DNA of 64,000 nt from Acidobacteria bacterium Ga0077534. GTDB taxonomy: Bacteria > Acidobacteriota > Blastocatellia > Pyrinomonadales > Pyrinomonadaceae. The stretch is taken from assembly GCA_001464455.1 (NCBI GenBank), contig LNEI01000016.1:62001-126000 (forward strand), in the 5' to 3' direction. Below, in pieces: positions 32,465 to 41,045 of this stretch. The position numbers were made by a program, and so were the translations under genes. The first letter of the stretch is position 1; each line of letters opens with the position of its first letter. The notes beneath the pieces are model-generated. The model ran no database searches. It was not told the DNA's origin and was given only the letters and a program-made list of their open reading frames with translations.

Positions 32465-33685
32465 CTATTTCAAATTATTTTTCCTGGCCCCCGAAAGGAG
32501 GCGAAGGCTCGGGCGAGCATCAGACGTCACGCGATTGCGGCCAGCCCGTTTTGCTTTATAGAGGTTTGAATCGGCTCGCTCGAGCAGAGTCTCAAGTGAA
32601 TCGCCGTCTTGCAGGACGGCAACTCCAAAGCTTGAAGTTATCTTGATCCTGGTCTTGCCATGTGCGACGACCATTTCTTCGATCTCGCTTCGGAACGATT
32701 CGGCAACGGAATGAGCAGTCGACAGGTCCGTATGTGTGAGGATCAAGGCGAATTCCTCGCCGCCGATCCGGGCGATCTGGTCGTGCTGTCGCGTCATTTT
32801 TTGCAGGATCTGCCCCACTTCCATTAGAACTCGATCGCCCACCGTGTGACCATGTGTATCATTTATATGTTTGAAATGGTCAAGGTCGATAAGAACGAGC
32901 GACACCGGCATGTTGTATCGGCGACTCCGTTTGATCTCGGCAGTTGCGAACTCTTCAAAGCTGCGCTTGTTACCTAGGCCGGTCAGAAAATCAGTCGTAG
33001 CCCGTTCGAGGAGTTCAGCCTCCTTTTCCCGCAGTTCTTCATGCATTCGCTCACTATTGAGAACCATGTAGTTGAAACCCCAGACTACGGCGAAAACGAG
33101 AAATATCATGAATGAGACCGATTGGATCCAGTCCGGAGAATACAGGTCGGCGAAGACCGCCATTGCGATCATCCGTACAAGCATTAGGATCGCGAACAGT
33201 AGAAAGCTGCGGCCGACGGTTCGGTAGACCACGTTTTTCATTAACCCCGGTTTCTCGGTAAATGCCTTGTAGCTAAGGAACGACAAGAGTGAAACAACGA
33301 GGGACGCCGAGATGATCCGCAGTCCGAAATCCGGTGATATATATGTGTGGTAGATCTGCGCCCCAAAGTAAATAGCCATGATCCCGATCGGGATCGAACT
33401 GTTCGGCTTCAATCCAAGGAACCTACGGTTGCCCTCTAAAGCTAGCGCGGTTGTCGCGACTCCGAGAGTGTTTCCGATCACGACGGTAAGCACTTCGGGA
33501 CCGATGCCGCGGAAGCTTAGAAGTAAGAATGCAATTGTCCCGGCGACGTTCGAAAAGACCCAATACTGCGTTCCCGGATAGTTCTTCTGAGCTCTCCAGA
33601 CAAAGAACATCACGCTGGCCATTAGTCCCGTGACCAGCATTAGCGAGAACGCAAGCGTATTTGGATCAAGAAAAAAGTTCGACAT
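32465..33685 (-). CDS. Membrane-bound diguanylate cyclase (GGDEF)
   Basis: 406 aa from ATG 33685; the track ORF adds 37 residues without a start signal. The N-terminal half has about six hydrophobic helices. A short coiled-coil (MHEELREKEAELLER) follows, then the GGDEF domain at about residues 215-380. The active loop is IGGEEFALIL, and an upstream RQHD five residues before it is a complete RxxD inhibitory site, so c-di-GMP feedback is expected. DLDHFKHINDTHGH carries the metal Asp. The membrane part has no recognised sensor family. It is co-directional with the sugar dehydrogenase (5 nt gap). Confidence 0.92.
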   Translation of the reverse strand: MSNFFLDPNTLAFSLMLVTGLMASVMFFVWRAQKNYPGTQYWVFSNVAGTIAFLLLSFRGIGPEVLTVVIGNTLGVATTALALEGNRRFLGLKPNSSIPIGIMAIYFGAQIYHTYISPDFGLRIISASLVVSLLSFLSYKAFTEKPGLMKNVVYRTVGRSFLLFAILMLVRMIAMAVFADLYSPDWIQSVSFMIFLVFAVVWGFNYMVLNSERMHEELREKEAELLERATTDFLTGLGNKRSFEEFATAEIKRSRRYNMPVSLVLIDLDHFKHINDTHGHTVGDRVLMEVGQILQKMTRQHDQIARIGGEEFALILTHTDLSTAHSVAESFRSEIEEMVVAHGKTRIKITSSFGVAVLQDGDSLETLLERADSNLYKAKRAGRNRVTSDARPSLRLLSGARKNNLK

Positions 33686-33820
33686 TGAACAGCTTTGTGA
33701 AGGAGCCCACGTATTGTGGAGAGCGGCATTGCGAGGGAAACCCGCCTCATTATCGTAACACGAATCATCAAAATGTGGAACAACAAAATTTAACACGCCG
33801 CATGATCGAGATGCGTATTG

Positions 33821-33826
33821 TATAAT
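33821..33826 (+). promoter_or_regulatory. Possible -10 box TATAAT of the oxidoreductase gene
   Basis: A consensus TATAAT lies only 8 nt upstream of the ATG at 33835, with no matching -35 box at normal spacing. If used, the transcript would start near the ATG and be nearly leaderless. Confidence 0.35.
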
Positions 33827-33834
33827 CGCTTCAA

Positions 33835-34800
33835 ATGAAAAAAATAAGGTGGGGAATCATCGGTGCCGGTGACATCGTCAAAAAGAGGATCGTAACAGCG
33901 ATCAGAATCGACGCAAGTTCCGACTTGATCGCAGTTGCCCGACGCGACGGACACCTCGTTGAACCGTTTGCAAAAGAGAACGGTATTCCGCGTTGGTATT
34001 CCAACCATCTGGAACTGCTTGCAGATCGGGACATTGATGCCGTTTACATTGCATCACCCGTTTTTCTGCATTTGAGCCATACTATGGATGCGGCGAGGGC
34101 TGGAAAGCACGTGCTTTGCGAAAAGCCGATGGCGATGACTGCTGGTGAGTGTGACACGATGATAGACGAGTGCACGAATGCCGCAGTGAAACTCGGTATC
34201 GCATACTATCGGCGGTTTTATCCGGTGATCGATCGCGTCAGGCGGGCATTACGATCGGGCGAGATCGGGAAGCCGGTTTTTGCTCAGGTTAATACGTTTG
34301 AGGCGTTCGACCCGGGTCCGGAACACCCGCGGCGTTGGTTCATTCAAAAAGATAAAAGCGGCGGCGGGCCCATGATGGATTTCGGCTGCCATCGGATCGA
34401 GATACTCGTCGACCTATTTGGACCGGTTGCGGAGATCCGGAGTGTGAACACAAATGCGCATTTTGACAGGGAGGTCGAGGACACATCTTCCACAATTTTC
34501 GGTTTCGCTGACGGAGTATGCGCATCTTTGACGGTGACCCATGCAGCAAAAGCATCGGTGGATTCGTTCGACATTTATGGAACGGAGGGCTCGATCCGCA
34601 TCGCTTCTCTAAACAGCGGCGAAATAGCTATTTCAAACTCAAACGGGGAGGCGGCGGAGGTGCATCCGCCAGCGGCCAATTTCCACGTTCCGTTAATTCA
34701 GGATTTTACGACGGCGCTCATAGGTGGTCGAGCTCCGGCGGTCTCTGGTGAAGCCGGGAGAGAAGTTGCCCGGATCGTGGATGAAATTTATGGCCGCTAA
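33835..34800 (+). CDS. Gfo/Idh/MocA-family NAD(P)-dependent oxidoreductase
   Basis: 321 aa. The N-terminal Rossmann fold opens with IRWGIIGAGDIVKKRI, followed by YIASPVFLHLSH and the family signature CEKPMAMTAGECDTMI, in which the Lys takes part in catalysis. The GFO_IDH_MocA_C domain follows with KSGGGPMMDFGCHRIE (catalytic His). It oxidises or epimerises a sugar or sugar derivative; the substrate is not evident. It has no operon neighbour on the + strand and is followed by a convergent secreted-protein gene with its own terminator. Confidence 0.93.
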   Translation: MKKIRWGIIGAGDIVKKRIVTAIRIDASSDLIAVARRDGHLVEPFAKENGIPRWYSNHLELLADRDIDAVYIASPVFLHLSHTMDAARAGKHVLCEKPMAMTAGECDTMIDECTNAAVKLGIAYYRRFYPVIDRVRRALRSGEIGKPVFAQVNTFEAFDPGPEHPRRWFIQKDKSGGGPMMDFGCHRIEILVDLFGPVAEIRSVNTNAHFDREVEDTSSTIFGFADGVCASLTVTHAAKASVDSFDIYGTEGSIRIASLNSGEIAISNSNGEAAEVHPPAANFHVPLIQDFTTALIGGRAPAVSGEAGREVARIVDEIYGR

Positions 34801-34803
34801 ATG

Positions 34804-34837
34804 AAAAAACGGTGCAGCTCTTGGCAGGAGCTGCACC
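34804..34837 (-). terminator. Intrinsic terminator of the 150-aa secreted protein gene
   Basis: Perfect 10-bp stem GGTGCAGCTC/GAGCTGCACC with a 7-nt loop, followed on the minus strand by GTTTTTTC. It lies 34 nt past the stop at 34871. Confidence 0.85.
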
Positions 34838-34870
34838 CAGAGGAGGATCAATGAAGATCCAGAGGAACTT

Positions 34871-35323
34871 TTAGAAGCCCGACGTCTCAGTGATAGTTAA
34901 GTAAAGACGCTTTGAGACCGTTTCAGTCGCGAGTTTTTCCGACTGTTTCTTTGTCTTGATGATCTCGGTAATGCCTGACTGGCCTTTTACAGCGATGCCT
35001 GTCAGGTAGGTGGTGTTGCCGACGGTGTCGAAAATGAGCTGGGTCGAGCCTGCGTCCTTATTCGACCTGGCTGTCATCGTATCGAAGATCATCGCTCCGC
35101 CTTTTTCGCCGCGAATGATAAGAAGAGAAGGTGAATCAGCCGTTGTCGGCGTCCTCTCGATCGTATAGATGCCCGCATCGAACGACTCGTCTTTGAGTGT
35201 GAATGCTGTCGGAACACTTACTCTGATCGAAGTGCCCTCAGCGATCTGTGCATTCGCCGCAGAAAAACCACCGAGAACGAGAACTGAGGCGGCGAGGAAT
35301 AATTTGCTTGTAAGATTGAACAT
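34871..35323 (-). CDS. Hypothetical secreted protein
   Basis: 150 aa. Signal peptide ends at SAANAQ. The remainder is beta-rich: TSIRVSVPTAFTLKDESFDAGIYTIERT, SLLIIRGEKGGAMIFDTM and a basic helix (IKTKKQSEKLATETVSKRLYLTI). This type of small secreted protein is frequent in Acidobacteria; I know no function. The gene has its own terminator and is convergent with the oxidoreductase gene, so it is monocistronic. Confidence 0.65.
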   Translation of the reverse strand: MFNLTSKLFLAASVLVLGGFSAANAQIAEGTSIRVSVPTAFTLKDESFDAGIYTIERTPTTADSPSLLIIRGEKGGAMIFDTMTARSNKDAGSTQLIFDTVGNTTYLTGIAVKGQSGITEIIKTKKQSEKLATETVSKRLYLTITETSGF

Positions 35324-35504
35324 TATTAAGAGTCTCCAAATAAGATTTATTAACGCCGCGGATGTTACCCCTTGTTATCGGTCTGGATTAAAATGATGCG
35401 ACCGTAGTTATCTTTCAACTTCCGGCGATAAATACTTTGCCCGAATTCCGCGTACACCTAAGAATACGAAGGATTTTGCCGTTTGGATGTCAGTTTTCCG
35501 GCTG

Positions 35505-35524
35505 GTTATGTAAAGTTATGTAAA
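35505..35524. repeat. Two tandem GTTATGTAAA repeats
   Basis: Two exact 10-bp copies lie in the 277-nt divergent gap between the secreted-protein gene and the GT-C-like gene. A tandem decamer spaced one helical turn apart may be a regulator site. An extended -10-like TGCTAATCT lies 14 nt before the next ATG. Confidence 0.35.
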
Positions 35525-35600
35525 TAAACCGTATTCCGTACGTAATGGAATGTAAATTCGGCGTGAAATTGGGGCCTGTGCTAATCTGACAGTTCTTTTT

Positions 35601-37445
35601 ATGAAGCTTAAGTGGCGTTTTGGTGTAATTGCAGGTTTGTTTTTGGCGGTTTTCTCCCTTTACCCCCAGCTAAAGATGGTCTACCTTCGCGGAGCGGAGT
35701 GGCAAGGCCATTATGCATACAACGACATTGACGAGGTAGCGTATGCTGGATACCTCAAAGCTCTGATCGATGGGAGACCGCGAAAGAACGATCCATATAC
35801 CGGCCGCGATGATTCAAAAGAAAGTCCACAGCCTGAGTCTTTGTTCTCAATTCAGTTCGCCGGGCCTTATACCGTAGCGATACCGGCACGCATTCTAGGA
35901 ATCGGTGCGCCTTGGGCTATGACGATCACCGGGGCAGTAGCGGCTTTTTTAACCGCTCTTGCTGTTTTTTGGCTGCTCGGCATGATAACGGGCGACTCGA
36001 TCTTCGCGATGGCCGGAACTCTCGTGGTGTTGGCCGGAGGTGCTCTTTTTGCGGGCGAAGGGGCTATCGGCGAGGTGCTAGGCGGCGGGTTTTCTTATCC
36101 GTATTTTCCGGGTTTTCGACGCTATATTCCTGCGATAGCATTTCCTGCCTTTTTTCTTTTGATCGGATTGATATGGAGAATGGTCGGCGATGCCGGCAAG
36201 CCGGAGAGTTCCTCGGGAGACGAGGCCGCCGATCTTCATCATACTAAAACTAACGTTCGGATAATTCTTCCGCTCGCGATCGTCGCGTTTGCTTATACGG
36301 TCTATTCCTATTTTTATGTCTGGACGACCGCCGCAGCATGGCTGGGATCTCTCGGCCTGGTGTGGCTGGCACTAAGGCCGAAGGGATACGGAAGTGATGT
36401 CAAGCGGTTGTTTCTCCTTGCGGCCGCCTGTCTCGCGGTGCTCGCTCCGTACGCGTGGATGTTATCGAGACGCTCGGTCATGATGGACAATGTGCAGTTG
36501 CTTGTTCGTACGCGAGATCTCGATCTTTTTCGTGTTCCGGAACTTATCGGCTTTTTCGTGATCTTCGTGATAGGCCTGGGGATCGCGATGAAGATGTTTC
36601 GATTACGCGACCGCGCTACGCTCTTCGCCATTTCTCTTGCTCTGACACCGGCCATCGTTTTCAATCAACAATTGATCACCGGACATTCGCTGCAGCCGAT
36701 CCACTACCAAGTGTTTATCGGGAATTACGTTGCCGGACTTGCCGTCGTCGTTGTATTTGGATTGATCTGGCGGACGGGAGAAGGTCGTGACAAAGTGGGT
36801 TCAAAGCTCGCTCTTGTATTGTTGGCGTTGATCGCCGCCGGTTGGGGATTTGTCGAATGCCACTATACCGTTCGGGTACTTGACGAAGTGAATGTTCTCC
36901 GTGATGAGGCGATGCCGGTCGGAAACCGACTTACCGCACTCGCCGCAAACGACCCGAACAAGCATAAGCAGGTCGTTCTGCATTTGGGGATCGCGGAGGG
37001 CGATGATCTGCCGACGATCGCTCCTCAGTCGGTACTCTGGGCGAGGCATCAGCACGTTTTTCCGGGCGTCGAATGGCAGGAGAGCAAGGAGCGTTACTAT
37101 CAGCAGCTTCTTTATCAAGGTGTAGGTGAAAAGCAGCTAGCCGAGGGGATGAAGAAGGGCGAGGATTTTGTTTCGATGATCTCGCTGTTCGGTTGGGGCC
37201 GGCACACCGACCGCCTGAACTCGGATTACAAGCCATTGACCTTTGGTGAGATCGACGAGGAGGCACGGCTTTATGCGGAATACGCCGCGGCCTTTGATGC
37301 CCGGCGGCCGGATGTCCCGAAGCTCGATTACCTGGTCACTCCGGCTGAACTTGAATCCCATCTTGCTGATCTGGACCGCTGGTATGAACGGCTTGATCGG
37401 GAGCAGTTCGGAAAGTATGTGTTGTTCAAACTTCGGCTTAGATAG
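35601..37445 (+). CDS. Multi-span membrane protein, GT-C glycosyltransferase-like
   Basis: 614 aa with about 10-12 hydrophobic segments. The N-terminal helix is followed by a large extracytoplasmic loop containing YNDIDEVAYAGYL, which holds the acidic residues typical of the first loop of GT-C enzymes. The soluble C-terminus (about residues 420-614) contains VLWARHQHVFPGVEWQESKE. GT-C proteins transfer sugars from polyprenyl-phosphate donors outside the membrane. I cannot place it in a named family, so the assignment is by architecture only. It is monocistronic. Confidence 0.6.
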   Translation: MKLKWRFGVIAGLFLAVFSLYPQLKMVYLRGAEWQGHYAYNDIDEVAYAGYLKALIDGRPRKNDPYTGRDDSKESPQPESLFSIQFAGPYTVAIPARILGIGAPWAMTITGAVAAFLTALAVFWLLGMITGDSIFAMAGTLVVLAGGALFAGEGAIGEVLGGGFSYPYFPGFRRYIPAIAFPAFFLLIGLIWRMVGDAGKPESSSGDEAADLHHTKTNVRIILPLAIVAFAYTVYSYFYVWTTAAAWLGSLGLVWLALRPKGYGSDVKRLFLLAAACLAVLAPYAWMLSRRSVMMDNVQLLVRTRDLDLFRVPELIGFFVIFVIGLGIAMKMFRLRDRATLFAISLALTPAIVFNQQLITGHSLQPIHYQVFIGNYVAGLAVVVVFGLIWRTGEGRDKVGSKLALVLLALIAAGWGFVECHYTVRVLDEVNVLRDEAMPVGNRLTALAANDPNKHKQVVLHLGIAEGDDLPTIAPQSVLWARHQHVFPGVEWQESKERYYQQLLYQGVGEKQLAEGMKKGEDFVSMISLFGWGRHTDRLNSDYKPLTFGEIDEEARLYAEYAAAFDARRPDVPKLDYLVTPAELESHLADLDRWYERLDREQFGKYVLFKLRLR

Positions 37446-37468
37446 GCTCTTGTTGTAGTGACCCGCAT

Positions 37469-37494
37469 AAAAAAAGACCGCCAAAAGGCGGTCT
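37469..37494 (-). terminator. Intrinsic terminator of the 82-aa gene
   Basis: AGACCGCC-TTTT-GGCGGTCT stem (8 bp) followed on the minus strand by a run of seven T. It lies 31 nt beyond the stop at 37525. It also forms the 3' boundary of the convergent GT-C-like gene. Confidence 0.85.
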
Positions 37495-37524
37495 GAAATT
37501 AATAATTACGATTTGATATAAAAG

Positions 37525-37773
37525 CTAGGCGGCCAAAAGGTCGTTAGACGTTTCGGCAAAGACACGCCTTCCGTTGAGAGCATCGTCGATGATCTCACGA
37601 ACGGCCGAAGCATCAGGATTGACATCCATCCGGGCACAAGCCCTCAGGTGTCGGATAATTCCTTCTGCCGCGATCTCAACGGCGTCGCCGGTAAGCTTAG
37701 AAAAACGGCGAGCCTGGATATGGTCAATTTGCAAGACCCTGTCTTGGAGGGTCATCGGTCTAGCTGCTGCCAC
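37525..37773 (-). CDS. Small conserved-looking cytoplasmic protein
   Basis: 82 aa starting with GTG 37773 (ORF track shows Met); CAAGGAGAA about 8 nt upstream is a good Shine-Dalgarno sequence. The peptide is helical and charged (AVEIAAEGIIRHLRACARMD, SAVREIIDDALNGRR). I do not recognise the family. A dedicated terminator, strong ribosome site and an upstream palindrome (37821) argue it is a real, regulated gene. It lies between the GT-C-like gene and HU. Confidence 0.65.
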   Translation of the reverse strand: MAAARPMTLQDRVLQIDHIQARRFSKLTGDAVEIAAEGIIRHLRACARMDVNPDASAVREIIDDALNGRRVFAETSNDLLAA

Positions 37774-37820
37774 GTGTGTTCTCCTTGTTTCTTGTTTTAC
37801 CCTCGCGGGTTAGAGTCGCA

Positions 37821-37836
37821 GTGCCATATCTGGCAC
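37821..37836. promoter_or_regulatory. Palindrome GTGCCATATCTGGCAC
   Basis: Perfect 6-bp arms around TATC, about 48 nt upstream of the 82-aa gene start. It is likely an operator. The rest of the 310-nt gap (37774-38083) holds an AACTGTAACGAT direct repeat near 37945 and the HU terminator. Confidence 0.45.
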
Positions 37837-38016
37837 GACCCTGACGAAAGAGCGTGAAACAACGTGCTCTCCCGGCATAAAATTAGCTGATCTCTCCAGC
37901 CCAAAATAGATGCTGAAAACATACTAACCGCGGCCTTCGAATCAACTGTAACGATACTGTAACAGATAAATTCTGGCATGTCACTACTTTTTTTCGCCAA
38001 AATCGCAAAAAAATGC

Positions 38017-38053
38017 AAAAAATAAGACCGGTAAACCACAAGATTTACCGGTC
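38017..38053 (-). terminator. Intrinsic terminator of the HU gene
   Basis: Perfect 10-bp stem GACCGGTAAA/TTTACCGGTC with an 8-nt loop, then T-rich TTATTTTTT on the minus strand, 31 nt past the stop at 38084. Confidence 0.88.
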
Positions 38054-38083
38054 GAATATTTTAGAGCCACATTATGCTGTGTA

Positions 38084-38365
38084 CTAGGCAACAGCGTCTT
38101 TCATGGCTTTACCGATCGTGAACTTTACGGTCGTTTTGGCAGGGATCTTGATCACTGCACCCGTTGCCGGATTACGTCCTTCGCGAGCCTTTCGGTCGGT
38201 CTTCTTTAGTTTGCCGAAGCCAGGAAGCGTGAATTCGCCATTCTTTTTGACTTCGCTGGTGGCGAGAGCTGCAAGAGCGTCGAACATTGCTTTAACATCA
38301 GATTTCTTGGCACCGGTCGATTCAGCCAAGCTACTGATGATCTCAGTTTGTGTCATACGAGCCAT
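38084..38365 (-). CDS. HU-family DNA-binding protein
   Basis: 93 aa. Helical dimerisation part (TQTEIISSLAESTGAKKSDVKAMFDALAAL), then the beta-arm core with GEFTLPGFGKLKKTDRKAREGRNPATGAVIKIPAKTTVKF. The arm motif GRNPATG is the DNA-bending tip with the intercalating Pro. Length fits HU/IHF (90-100 aa). A GGAGG ribosome site precedes the ATG. Single gene with its own terminator. Confidence 0.97.
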   Translation of the reverse strand: MARMTQTEIISSLAESTGAKKSDVKAMFDALAALATSEVKKNGEFTLPGFGKLKKTDRKAREGRNPATGAVIKIPAKTTVKFTIGKAMKDAVA

Positions 38366-38478
38366 AATTGTTAAGTAACCTCCAGTTGGTTGTTTTCAAA
38401 ATAAATTTTAGTAAATCTTTCACGCTCGTGGAACTTGCGTAAAAACCAGGGGGAAAACCAATCGAGACGGAAAAAAAA

Positions 38479-38555
38479 TGGTCGGGGCAGCAGGATTCGA
38501 ACTTGCGACCTCTCGCTCCCAAAGCGAGCGCACTACCAGGCTGTGCTATGCCCCG
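38479..38555 (-). tRNA. tRNA-Pro (anticodon UGG)
   Basis: On the minus strand the acceptor arm is CGGGGCA/TGCCCCG with discriminator A and an encoded CCA. The anticodon stem CTCGC/GCGAG encloses TTTGGGA, anticodon TGG. The T arm contains GTTCGAATC. It lies between HU and rdgB, both also on the minus strand. Confidence 0.95.
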
Positions 38556-38591
38556 TCATCTCGGTTGAGAAACGATTCCAAGACACGAATT

Positions 38592-39221
38592 CTATGCATC
38601 CAGACTCGGTTGGTCAAGTCGAAGCGCGTTAAAATCCCGTAAAAACGGGATAATTTGACGAAATGCGGCCGCGCGATGGCTTATCTCGTGTTTTATCGCC
38701 GAATTCAGCTCGCCAAACGTCAGTTCAAACCCATCCGGTTCGAAGATCGGGTCGTAGCCAAAACCGCCTAAACCGCGGGGCTGACGAGCTATCTGGCCAC
38801 TGCAAAAACCGTCTGCCTCGAAAATGATCTCGCCAGACGGCTCAGCGATCGCGACCGAGCATACGAACTGGGCCGAGCGGTCAGCATTGCCCGTTTCTTC
38901 CAGTTCGGTCAGGATGAGCTGCATTTTTTCATTGAAACCAAGCTGATCTCCACCGTACCGGGCCGAATAAACGCCCGGCCGCCCGGCGAGTGCCAGGACC
39001 TCGAGCCCCGAATCATCAGCGAGAGCGACCCTGCCCGACTGCTGAGCATAGCCGGCTGCCTTTAGCCGTGCATTTTCCCGAAAAGTTTCGCCTGTTTCCG
39101 GCACCTCAGTGTACGAGGGCAAATCGTCTAATCCCATAACCGTCACATCAACGCCGGCGAGCATCGAACGCATTTCACCGACTTTTCCCTTGTTATTGGT
39201 CGCGAGCAGAAGTTCTTTCAT
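38592..39221 (-). CDS. rdgB: XTP/dITP diphosphatase (RdgB/HAM1)
   Basis: 209 aa. The enzyme removes pyrophosphate from deaminated purine nucleotides and so protects DNA. N-terminal LLLATNNKGKVGEMRSML is the substrate-binding SxNxxK-type motif (here TNNKGK). ALADDSGLEVLALAGRPGVYSARY and GGFGYDPIFEPDG are the metal and base-binding motifs. EISHRAAAF completes the family pattern. Length is normal. Confidence 0.96.
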   Translation of the reverse strand: MKELLLATNNKGKVGEMRSMLAGVDVTVMGLDDLPSYTEVPETGETFRENARLKAAGYAQQSGRVALADDSGLEVLALAGRPGVYSARYGGDQLGFNEKMQLILTELEETGNADRSAQFVCSVAIAEPSGEIIFEADGFCSGQIARQPRGLGGFGYDPIFEPDGFELTFGELNSAIKHEISHRAAAFRQIIPFLRDFNALRLDQPSLDA

Positions 39222-39276
39222 CTCGTTCGTTGTTACTTTTCTATTGCCAAGCCCATCAAATAAAGGTTATAACTAA

Positions 39277-40641
39277 TTGTGCGGTTCCCCCGCCGTATCC
39301 CAAAAGTCGCCTGCTCCGAAGAGGAAATTCCCCATTTTGTCAGCCGTGTTTGCAGAGAACCAAGTGGAAGTACATTCCGACAATGATATCGCCGAGATGG
39401 TGTCGTCTCGCGGCGGAGCTTTGTCTGACGAGGTCCGGTCGGTCCAGGTCGAACTCGGCATCTGGCTCTCCGGCGTAGAGAGTTTTCTCGCTGCTGGCCA
39501 TCACTCTTTCCTTAGCCAAAAGGACATGCGAGCGGCGGCTGATTCTGCAAAAGAGTTTAGGCTTCTCAACTCTGTGCTCCAACGATGCACGATGTTGAAT
39601 GCCCGTCTTCTTGGGCTTTCGAACGAGCCTGGTAATTCCCTTGACCGCGACGAGCTCCGCGAACTCGCGTCTGCTCTTCGTGAATCGCTGCTGTTGTCCG
39701 AAGGGCTGATCGGCTCTAGTTCGCTCGGCTCGGGCGAGTGGAAAGCGTGGACCGGAATGCTTTCTGCCCGCTTTAGCTCAACGCCAGCCTTTCGCGAGCT
39801 GATCCTGATCGCCGAAGGCGCCGGCCGGTCAAACCTTCCGGGTATACTCAAAGATCTTACCCTAAATCGCGGCTTCCTCAGTCCTGAACAAGCCGAACTC
39901 GCTCTCGTATTGCCGCGATTCGGTGTCATCCTTCAATGGCTCAGCGTGGTCGGCAGAATGCTCGACGCGGATGAACCGCTCAAGCCGGCACTTGTCATCT
40001 TTTCGCGGGTCAACGAACAGATATTCGAGCTTACCAACTATATCAACAACCGGCTCGAGCGTTTTCCGAACGAAGAAGCGGAGCTTTTTGGTTCGCTTGA
40101 TGCCGCGTCGTATACCGCGTCGATCGAACTCAAGAAAGTCTACACGCAGGAACTCGCCGGTGTTGCCCAGATGCGGCCATCGCCGTCGATCTACGCTCGA
40201 ATGGAAACTGCTCATTCGCTTCTCAAAGAAGGATTTCAGCAGATCCTGGCTGGTTTTGCCCGCACGCTCGATCCCGACACCGACATCTTTGAGCTGTTTC
40301 CGACGTTTCATATCAAGCTTGAACAGTCGATCGCCCTCCGACGCGAACTCTGGGACGCTACCCGAGTCGTCCAGGCCGCCGAAGCGAAACCGGAAAAAGC
40401 CGAGATCGAGAAGATGCACGCCGAACTTCGCGGCTTCCTGAGCGGAACGGTCAAGTTTCTCTTTTACAAGGACACCGAAACGGTCGAGCGATTTGCCGAG
40501 GAGATATTTATCACCAAGCAAAACAAAGATCTCGTGCCGCTGCTTCATAGATTTGGTGCCTACCTCGAAACACTTTTTGGCCAGGTAAACCTGCGAGCCG
40601 TGCTCGAAAAATACCCTTTCGACCCGAACGGCGACATTTAG
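39277..40641 (+). CDS. Hypothetical helical cytoplasmic protein
   Basis: 454 aa from a TTG at 39277. A second TTG at 39337 with GAGGAA ten bases upstream may be the true start, giving 434 aa. No signal peptide or membrane helix. It is almost entirely alpha-helical with repeated Leu/Glu-rich helices (NSLDRDELRELASALRESLL, SPEQAELALVLPRF, NNRLERFPNEEAELFGSLDA). I do not recognise the family. It is divergent from rdgB and is followed by the covarying hairpin element. Confidence 0.6.
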   Translation: MCGSPAVSQKSPAPKRKFPILSAVFAENQVEVHSDNDIAEMVSSRGGALSDEVRSVQVELGIWLSGVESFLAAGHHSFLSQKDMRAAADSAKEFRLLNSVLQRCTMLNARLLGLSNEPGNSLDRDELRELASALRESLLLSEGLIGSSSLGSGEWKAWTGMLSARFSSTPAFRELILIAEGAGRSNLPGILKDLTLNRGFLSPEQAELALVLPRFGVILQWLSVVGRMLDADEPLKPALVIFSRVNEQIFELTNYINNRLERFPNEEAELFGSLDAASYTASIELKKVYTQELAGVAQMRPSPSIYARMETAHSLLKEGFQQILAGFARTLDPDTDIFELFPTFHIKLEQSIALRRELWDATRVVQAAEAKPEKAEIEKMHAELRGFLSGTVKFLFYKDTETVERFAEEIFITKQNKDLVPLLHRFGAYLETLFGQVNLRAVLEKYPFDPNGDI

Positions 40642-40645
40642 CGAT

Positions 40646-40723
40646 CGTCTCGCATCCCTCCTGAAAGTGAGACGGGTTAACTGCTGTTATTACAGCTATT
40701 TACGTCGAAAAATCGTCTCACTT
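40646..40723. repeat. Structured hairpin element, copy A (TCTC/GAGA version)
   Basis: The unit is CGTCTC, 10 nt, TGAAAGTGAGACGGG, about 39 nt, then AAAAATCGTCTCACTT. AAGTGAGACG and CGTCTCACTT are perfect 10-bp partners. The loop has its own GCTGT-TATT-ACAGC hairpin. Copy B has the same arrangement with complementary changes in all arms. Confidence 0.7.
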
Positions 40724-40767
40724 GCAAAAAAACACAACACCGTCTCGCCTGAGATGGCCTTATAAAC

Positions 40768-40874
40768 CGTTCCACTTGCGTGCTGAAAGTGGAACGGGTA
40801 ACTTATTCTGTAACAACGAGATACGCAGAAAAATCGTTCCACTTGGCGATATACTAATAGGCGTAAGTGGAACG
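40768..40874. repeat. Structured hairpin element, copy B (TTCC/GGAA version)
   Basis: CGTTCCACTT (40768 and 40835) alternates with AAGTGGAACG (40787 and 40865), so several perfect 10-11-bp hairpins are possible. Spacing matches copy A base for base in the left half. The rest of the 488-nt gap to 41130 contains a CGCAAAG-type repeat and nothing coding. Confidence 0.7.
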
Positions 40875-41045
40875 TGTCCGCAACTGGAGCTTTCTCGATC
40901 TAGCCGCTTAATTTTCAAAGATCGTCACTGGAAGACGTGGCTTGCAGCATTCACGTACGGAGAAGTGTCGCACAGATGCAACAATTTGTCAAGTTGGGAA
41001 TGCAAATAACTTGCCGGTAAGATCTGATACCGGCGTGTTCGCATC

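Noticed and set aside
39862-40548. 228-aa minus-strand ORF
   Set aside because: Antisense shadow of the 454-aa helical protein; composition dominated by Arg and no RBS.
40646-40874. CRISPR array
   Set aside because: Arms alternate in orientation, spacing is irregular and copies diverge in sequence; no cas gene is present.
40722-41009. 95-aa plus-strand ORF
   Set aside because: It runs through the structured repeats and has no ribosome site; the covarying hairpins explain the sequence better.
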